Part shown: positions 31,102 through 35,192 of the stretch, piece after piece
Layout: every line of letters begins with the position of its first letter
Numbering within the stretch: the stretch's first letter is position 1
Notes under the pieces: generated by a model
What the model saw: only the letters and a program-made list of their open reading frames with translations
What the model was told of the DNA's origin: nothing
The model's database searches: none
From: an uncultured Lachnospiraceae bacterium
GTDB taxonomy: Bacteria; Bacillota; Clostridia; Lachnospirales; Lachnospiraceae
NCBI GenBank assembly: GCA_910588405.1
Contig: CAJUPT010000034.1
Coordinates: 1-35,192 of the forward strand
Direction: 5' to 3'
Length of the DNA stretch: 35,192 nucleotides
Made by a program: the position numbers and the translations under genes

Positions 31102-32022
31102 ATGACTCACTTACAAACCCACATTGACAGCTATCTGGAATTTTGCCGGTACCAAAAACGCCTGGACAGCAAAACCATGAAAGCATATCTGACTGACCTG
31201 ACACAGTTTTCCGGACAAATCCCTCCTGTGGACGCTCCCAATATCACGCCGGCTATACTTGAAAATTTTATTGCCGGCCTCCACCAGGCATACAAACCCC
31301 GGACAGCAAAACGGAAGATCGCCTCACTAAAGGCATTTTTCCATTACCTTGAATACAGGGAACTGATTGAAAAGAACCCATTTACCAAACTGCGGATTAA
31401 ATTCCGGGAACCTTCTACCCTGCCAAAAACCATTCCGCTCAGCACGGTGGAAACATTCCTTCAGGTTATTTACAGACAGCGCAGGAATGGGAAAACAAAC
31501 CATCAGAGAAAAAGCGCGCTCCGTGATGCCGCTGTCATCGAAATGCTTTTCTCCACGGGGATACGGATCTCGGAACTTTGCTCCCTGAATACCGATGACG
31601 TCAATACGGAAGATGGAAGCATCCTGATCAACGGCAAAGGCTCCAAGGAAAGACGGATACAGATCGGAAACAGCGATGTCATTCAGCTTCTAAATGAGTA
31701 CAAAGCCCACTTTCTTCCTGAAATCCGGCAGTGCGGACATTTTTTTGTCAGCATGACAGGTAAGGCCCTGACAGACCAGGCAGTCCGAAGGATGATTAAC
31801 AAATACTCCTCTCTCGCCGCGATAGAACTGCATATCACACCCCATATGTTCCGCCATACATTCGCAACCTGCCTTTTGGAGGCTGATGTGGACATCCGAT
31901 ACATACAGAAAATGCTGGGGCATAGTTCCATTAATATCACTGAGATCTATACACATGTTGCCGTGTCAAAGCAGAAAGATATCCTGGCAACAAAACATCC
32001 ACGGAAAAACTTTCATATATAG
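31102..32022 (+). CDS. Tyrosine recombinase/integrase (XerC/D-like)
   Basis: A 306-residue tyrosine recombinase. The N-terminal SAM-like core-binding domain (IDSYLEFCRYQKRLDSKTMK, TAKRKIASLKAFFHYLEYRE) is followed by the catalytic domain with Arg in STGIRISELCSL, Lys in NGKGSKERRI, His-x-x-Arg in HMFRHTFATC, His in LGHSSI and the nucleophile Tyr in EIYTHV. All catalytic residues are present. GGAGG stands nine bases before the ATG at 31102. The compact Xer-like build fits site-specific inversion, resolution or integration. The next features downstream are a terminator and the left 67-base inverted repeat, so it may act on that cassette. Confidence 0.92.
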   Translation: MTHLQTHIDSYLEFCRYQKRLDSKTMKAYLTDLTQFSGQIPPVDAPNITPAILENFIAGLHQAYKPRTAKRKIASLKAFFHYLEYRELIEKNPFTKLRIKFREPSTLPKTIPLSTVETFLQVIYRQRRNGKTNHQRKSALRDAAVIEMLFSTGIRISELCSLNTDDVNTEDGSILINGKGSKERRIQIGNSDVIQLLNEYKAHFLPEIRQCGHFFVSMTGKALTDQAVRRMINKYSSLAAIELHITPHMFRHTFATCLLEADVDIRYIQKMLGHSSINITEIYTHVAVSKQKDILATKHPRKNFHI

Positions 32023-32032
32023 TATAATAAAG

Positions 32033-32085
32033 AACCCTGACTTATGCAGAATCAAGAATGCGAATGCATGAGCCAGGGTTTTTAC
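32033..32085 (+). terminator. Terminator after recombinase gene
   Basis: AACCCTG pairs with CAGGGTT, extended inward by CT/AG and ATGCA/TGCAT, and is followed by TTTTT. Closes the recombinase transcript 15 bases before the left inverted repeat. Confidence 0.75.
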
Positions 32086-32099
32086 TATGGGATTTAATT

Positions 32100-32166
32100 G
32101 ATAATAAAAAGTTATCCGTTGGGTATGACGGTTAGTGGGAAATGGGTAATTAAATATTAGCGATTA
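32100..32166. repeat. Left arm of 67-bp perfect inverted repeat
   Basis: Bases 32100-32166 are the exact reverse complement of 34350-34416; after one mismatch a further seven bases also match. It starts GATAATAAAAAGTTATCC and ends AATATTAGCGATTA. Confidence 0.97.
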
Positions 32167-32236
32167 AATAGATAGCAAAGAATTGTTTAGGACTACCTTA
32201 CGATAATGATAATATAAATAATAAGGATTAAATAAA

Positions 32237-33262
32237 ATGAACGAAATATATTGGGGATTAAAAAATGATGGAGAATATTATGCGGCTCCAGAAGAATGCG
32301 AATTTATTAAATCGTATGAAAATAGTTGGAACAATGTAATAGCCAATACCTATTTCCCATCAGAAAAAATCGATATGGGACACAAATTACGTCCCAGACT
32401 CGTTTATTGGGGCTATTTATCGATTAGCAATTGTGTAAATAGCACAGACATAGATTTGCTTGGAAAATTGGGGGTAGGTATTGAACTCATCCATAAAGCA
32501 TCTCTGCTGCTTGATGATTATATTGATAAAGATCTAGCGAGGCACGGAAAGAGTTCATTTTATATTGAATATGGAATTGAGCGAATGATTATGTATTCAC
32601 TGAATTTATTGAGCAAATCATTAGAGTTAATCAATGAGGTTTTTTCTAAAAAAAGTTCAATTCAATACTTTAGTAGTATGCATTCAATAATTTTAATGCT
32701 TAACTCCATGACAGAGGGGGTATTACGAGAACTAGATTTAGGAAAAATATCTACACAGAATATTGAAGAAGTTCAAACAATTATGGCACTTGAGACATCC
32801 GAACTTATAAGTAGTAGTTTAGTCTCTGGCTATAACTTGGCAGGTGGAGACGATTCTGTTGAATTAAATATTCTCATGAATATAGGGCAAAAAATTGGTT
32901 TCGTATTTCAGCTTTTTAATGATCTTGAACCATTTGTAGAACGGATTCACACTCATAAAGGTAAACTCAATATTGATGTTATTGGAGAAAGAAAAAATTA
33001 TTGCATTGCACTACTTAATGAACTTACAAACTCTAGAGAAAAGAAAAAATTAGATTTATTAAAAGAAAATAAGTTAGAAGATTACATTTTTTCTCTTCTC
33101 CAAAAATATGATGTTCTTAATCTTGTTTTGCAAGAGTGTAAAAACACATTTTCAATTGCCCTCATAGAGGTGGAAAAATCAGATTTTAGTCCTAGCTGGA
33201 AAGAACATTTTAGTTCTTTTCTTAGTTCGGTTTATGCTGTAAGCAACTCTCGCTTAAATTAA
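32237..33262 (+). CDS. Polyprenyl-synthase-like protein (ComQ-like features)
   Basis: A 341-residue all-helical protein of the trans-isoprenyl diphosphate synthase superfamily. It shows the LRPRL motif (51-55), the first Asp-rich motif DDYID (93-97) followed by RHGKSS, and the GQKIGFVFQLF block. The second Asp-rich motif is NDLEP (228-232) instead of DDxxD. Loss of the second motif is seen in ComQ, which prenylates a pheromone peptide, and in other atypical members. AAGGA lies nine bases before the ATG. Base composition is much more AT-rich than the flanking genes, a sign of transfer. No ComX-like peptide gene was found in the cassette. Its stop overlaps the convergent membrane-protein gene by nine bases. 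Confidence 0.78.
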   Translation: MNEIYWGLKNDGEYYAAPEECEFIKSYENSWNNVIANTYFPSEKIDMGHKLRPRLVYWGYLSISNCVNSTDIDLLGKLGVGIELIHKASLLLDDYIDKDLARHGKSSFYIEYGIERMIMYSLNLLSKSLELINEVFSKKSSIQYFSSMHSIILMLNSMTEGVLRELDLGKISTQNIEEVQTIMALETSELISSSLVSGYNLAGGDDSVELNILMNIGQKIGFVFQLFNDLEPFVERIHTHKGKLNIDVIGERKNYCIALLNELTNSREKKKLDLLKENKLEDYIFSLLQKYDVLNLVLQECKNTFSIALIEVEKSDFSPSWKEHFSSFLSSVYAVSNSRLN

Positions 33263-34282
33263 CTTCATTGCCCAATTATATATTGGTTCAATAGAAGTGA
33301 CAGCAGCAAATATATTTACAACTTCAATACAAGTGGTGAAAATCGAACTAACATAAACTTTAATTGGATATTCTGGCATTTGTTTAAGAAGTAATATAAT
33401 GCTTGTATAAGAATTTCTAATACTTTCATCTTTAATAATAGAACGTCTTTTCTCAAGTTTTAAGAGTTGTTGTTGTTTCAGCTTTAGTGAAATACATTTT
33501 ATATCTTTTATAACCAAAACTGAGGAAATTGGATATGCAACTATAATTCCAACAACTAAAATGCCCCAGGCTATCTGAATAATTAAGAACTGTAGTATAC
33601 TATTTACTTCAATATACATTCCTGAAAACGAAAAGATATAGAAAAGAATTATATAACACATTCCTACAATGAAAAACATAACATTATACTTTTGAACGTT
33701 TTGAGCAATAAGAACCAGCCAATCAGTATCGTTTGGATTATCTCTATTAAAGACATAAATGGGTTCTCTTTCTATTTTAATAGAGTGAATGAATCTAATA
33801 AAATAAATATATTGGATATATCCCATAATACTCATGTTAACAATGAAAAAAAGCGCAATAAAACACGACCATAAAACCCAATTATCTATGGGCTTATTAT
33901 AACATATAGGTAATAAAAATACATAGAAAGATAAAATATGAAATATTAAATTGAAATTTGAACTATAAGCATTTCTGTTTTTTAGTTTTTTTCTGACTAG
34001 CAAACCATCTGCTATCATTTTTTGATCTAGTTTCTTATTATTTTGTTCATTCATTTTTATAGAATAAAAAGAGAGCATAAGTATGCAAAAGAACAATGCC
34101 CAAAACAATGGAAAAAGGGGCAAATTAGGTTGTCTATGATAATTAATGTAAGCTATGATAATACTTACAACTGCTGTTATCGTATACATGGCCCTCCGTT
34201 TTAATGTGTTAATAAATCTGAGTAAAAAAGAATATGAGATAGTTTTTTTGCGTTTTCCTTTTTTTGGATGCTTTTTTTTCAT
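33254..34282 (-). CDS. Multi-span membrane protein of unknown function
   Basis: A protein of about 342 residues with a very basic N-terminus (KKKHPKKGKRKK) and six to seven hydrophobic spans, including YTITAVVSIIIAYI, PLFWALFFCILMLSF, WVLWSCFIALFFIVN, VGMCYIILFYIFSF and QFLIIQIAWGILVVGIIVAY; a Lys/Gln-rich helix lies between the last spans. I recognise no family. The start is uncertain: ATG at 34282 has GGAG twelve bases away, and TTG at 34330 has AAAGGA only three bases away. Very AT-rich, like its partner. It may work with the polyprenyl-synthase-like protein, for example as exporter, sensor or effector; this is inference from being the only other gene in the cassette. Confidence 0.7.
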   Translation of the reverse strand: MKKKHPKKGKRKKTISYSFLLRFINTLKRRAMYTITAVVSIIIAYINYHRQPNLPLFPLFWALFFCILMLSFYSIKMNEQNNKKLDQKMIADGLLVRKKLKNRNAYSSNFNLIFHILSFYVFLLPICYNKPIDNWVLWSCFIALFFIVNMSIMGYIQYIYFIRFIHSIKIEREPIYVFNRDNPNDTDWLVLIAQNVQKYNVMFFIVGMCYIILFYIFSFSGMYIEVNSILQFLIIQIAWGILVVGIIVAYPISSVLVIKDIKCISLKLKQQQLLKLEKRRSIIKDESIRNSYTSIILLLKQMPEYPIKVYVSSIFTTCIEVVNIFAAVTSIEPIYNWAMKLI

Positions 34283-34349
34283 TACCGTGTCATTCTCCAA
34301 AGAATAAGTGAAATGCTTATTTGATATCAATAGTCCTTTATTATCTATA

Positions 34350-34416
34350 TAATCGCTAATATTTAATTACCCATTTCCCACTAACCGTCATACCCAACGG
34401 ATAACTTTTTATTATC
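34350..34416. repeat. Right arm of 67-bp perfect inverted repeat
   Basis: Exact reverse complement of 32100-32166. Confidence 0.97.
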
Positions 34417-34605
34417 TTTTACAAATTATAACACATATCTCCCCAAAAATCACTATATTTTCCATATTTTATCCTATTTTTTCAGATATCGCCATTCTTT
34501 GCTTCATTTACGCACATCTCTGCCCGTATCCTCTACAATTTCTTATGATAAATGGCCGTATAGGCCATCATTCACATTTCAATACAATACGAGGAGGAAC
34601 CACAC
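34417..34605. other. AT-rich intergenic region with candidate operator
   Basis: Between the right inverted repeat and the XRE gene. It contains the palindrome ATGGCC-N5-GGCCAT at 34552-34568, which may be the operator of the XRE protein, and GGAGG before its start. Nothing else recognised. Confidence 0.45.
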
Positions 34606-35028
34606 ATGAACAAAAAACTGCCAAACCCGCTTCCGGAAAACACGCCTGGCCAGAGGATCTTAAAGCTCCGCCTGAGCGCAGGGCTGACCCAGGAGCAATT
34701 AGCGGAGCGGCTGGGCTTCACGGCAAACTACTTCGGGCAGGTAGAGCGGGATGCCATAGGGCTTTCTAATAACATGGCTCATGCCATCTGCCGCTATTTT
34801 AATGTCACTTTTGATTACCTGTATTTTGGCCCACATGCCTGCGGCACTATGGAAAAGCTTGGAAGCCTTTCTGAAAACCAGGCTATGCTGGCCGATTTTA
34901 TCAAAAGCTGCTCGGAAGAAGAATGCCGGATGCTGGAACCCATTATCAAGGTATTTGTCCGGACACTGCGGGATGCCGGCTGGTTTAAGAATCCAAATCC
35001 GTCCGGAAATGATAATCTGCCAAATTAA
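34606..35028 (+). CDS. XRE-family HTH regulator
   Basis: A 140-residue protein with an XRE helix-turn-helix near residues 12-70 (ILKLRLSAGLTQEQLAERLG, FTANYFGQVERDAIGLSNNM, then ICRYFNVTFDYLYFG) and a helical C-terminal part (MLADFIKSCSEEECRMLEP). GGAGG lies eight bases before the ATG. Composition is back to that of the flanking chromosome. It is followed by a strong terminator. Probably regulates itself through the palindrome upstream, and perhaps the element. Confidence 0.88.
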   Translation: MNKKLPNPLPENTPGQRILKLRLSAGLTQEQLAERLGFTANYFGQVERDAIGLSNNMAHAICRYFNVTFDYLYFGPHACGTMEKLGSLSENQAMLADFIKSCSEEECRMLEPIIKVFVRTLRDAGWFKNPNPSGNDNLPN

Positions 35029-35065
35029 AGGGATACCAAACCGCCGAGTCCTGACATAAAAAAAT

Positions 35066-35120
35066 CCCCTTATGGAAAGGCTCCGGTTCTGCCGGATGCC
35101 TTTCCATAAGGGGCAATTTT
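35066..35120. terminator. Strong terminator after XRE gene
   Basis: A 16-bp perfect stem (CCCCTTATGGAAAGGC with GCCTTTCCATAAGGGG) continued by TCCGG/CCGGA around a short loop, with A-run before and CAATTTTAATTT after. Could act on both strands. Confidence 0.88.
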
Positions 35121-35192
35121 AATTTACTACTATAAATAAGCAAATAATGAAATTTGCACAAAACTAACCTACCAATTTCAAAACAGCTTCAA

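Larger units (their letters stand above)
32100..34416. mobile_element. Inverted-repeat-bounded two-gene cassette
   Basis: A 2.3-kb segment, visibly more AT-rich than its surroundings, bounded by 67-bp perfect inverted repeats. It contains two convergent genes and no transposase. No target-site duplication is visible at its outer edges. A tyrosine recombinase gene ends 78 bases to its left. Either an invertible segment or a non-autonomous mobile unit moved in trans. Confidence 0.75.

Noticed and set aside
32100..34416. A standard insertion sequence
   Set aside because: Neither gene is a transposase and no target-site duplication is seen beside the inverted repeats.

Overview
The window looks like a chromosomal segment of a low-to-moderate GC Firmicute, most likely a gut Clostridia of the Lachnospiraceae type. 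The grounds are strong GGAGG ribosome binding sites, TTGACA/TATAAT promoters with 17-base spacers, Gram-positive lipoprotein signal peptides, T-run terminators, many LysR regulators and cobalamin riboswitches. The taxonomic placement is inference; no rRNA or tRNA gene is present.

Bases 1-26,500 are mainly a metal and corrinoid/tetrapyrrole uptake region. It holds five cobalamin riboswitches, all on the minus strand, between about 7.3 and 22.8 kb. Riboswitch 1 precedes a five-gene nickel/peptide-type ABC importer (7056 down to 1810). Riboswitch 3 precedes a BtuF/BtuC/BtuD-like importer (13479 down to 10253) whose binding-protein gene carries an in-frame amber stop just after the lipoprotein signal. 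Riboswitch 5 precedes the most unusual unit (22410 down to 15441): a NifH-like ATPase and a NifD-like protein, then two near-identical binding proteins, a permease and an ATPase of the iron/cobalamin/heme class. Riboswitches 2 and 4 have their own strong promoters but no obvious regulated importer; each is followed by terminators and then by a LysR gene (one reduced to its DNA-binding domain). Other genes here are a His-rich metal-binding protein, four LysR genes, a methyltransferase-MarR fusion, a small Cys-rich protein with a broken second copy, and a heterodimeric ABC exporter pair (26379 down to 22841) divergent from a LysR gene.

Bases 27,500-35,192 look like a mobile or accessory segment. 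It holds a broken HTH gene, two small XRE regulators, a sigma-70-like factor, a DUF3268-like zinc-finger protein, a small single-span membrane protein, a tyrosine recombinase and another XRE regulator. Right after the recombinase lies a 2.3-kb AT-rich cassette bounded by 67-base perfect inverted repeats. It carries two convergent genes, a polyprenyl-synthase-like protein and a multi-span membrane protein. This could be an invertible segment or a non-autonomous mobile unit.

Read together, the left part is a B12-sensing regulon that imports cobalt or nickel and one or more corrinoid/tetrapyrrole ligands. Within it, a nitrogenase-like reductase co-transcribed with its own importer is the best candidate for an undescribed pathway: reductive processing of an imported tetrapyrrole or metal complex. 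That function is inference. The inverted-repeat cassette is the second candidate.
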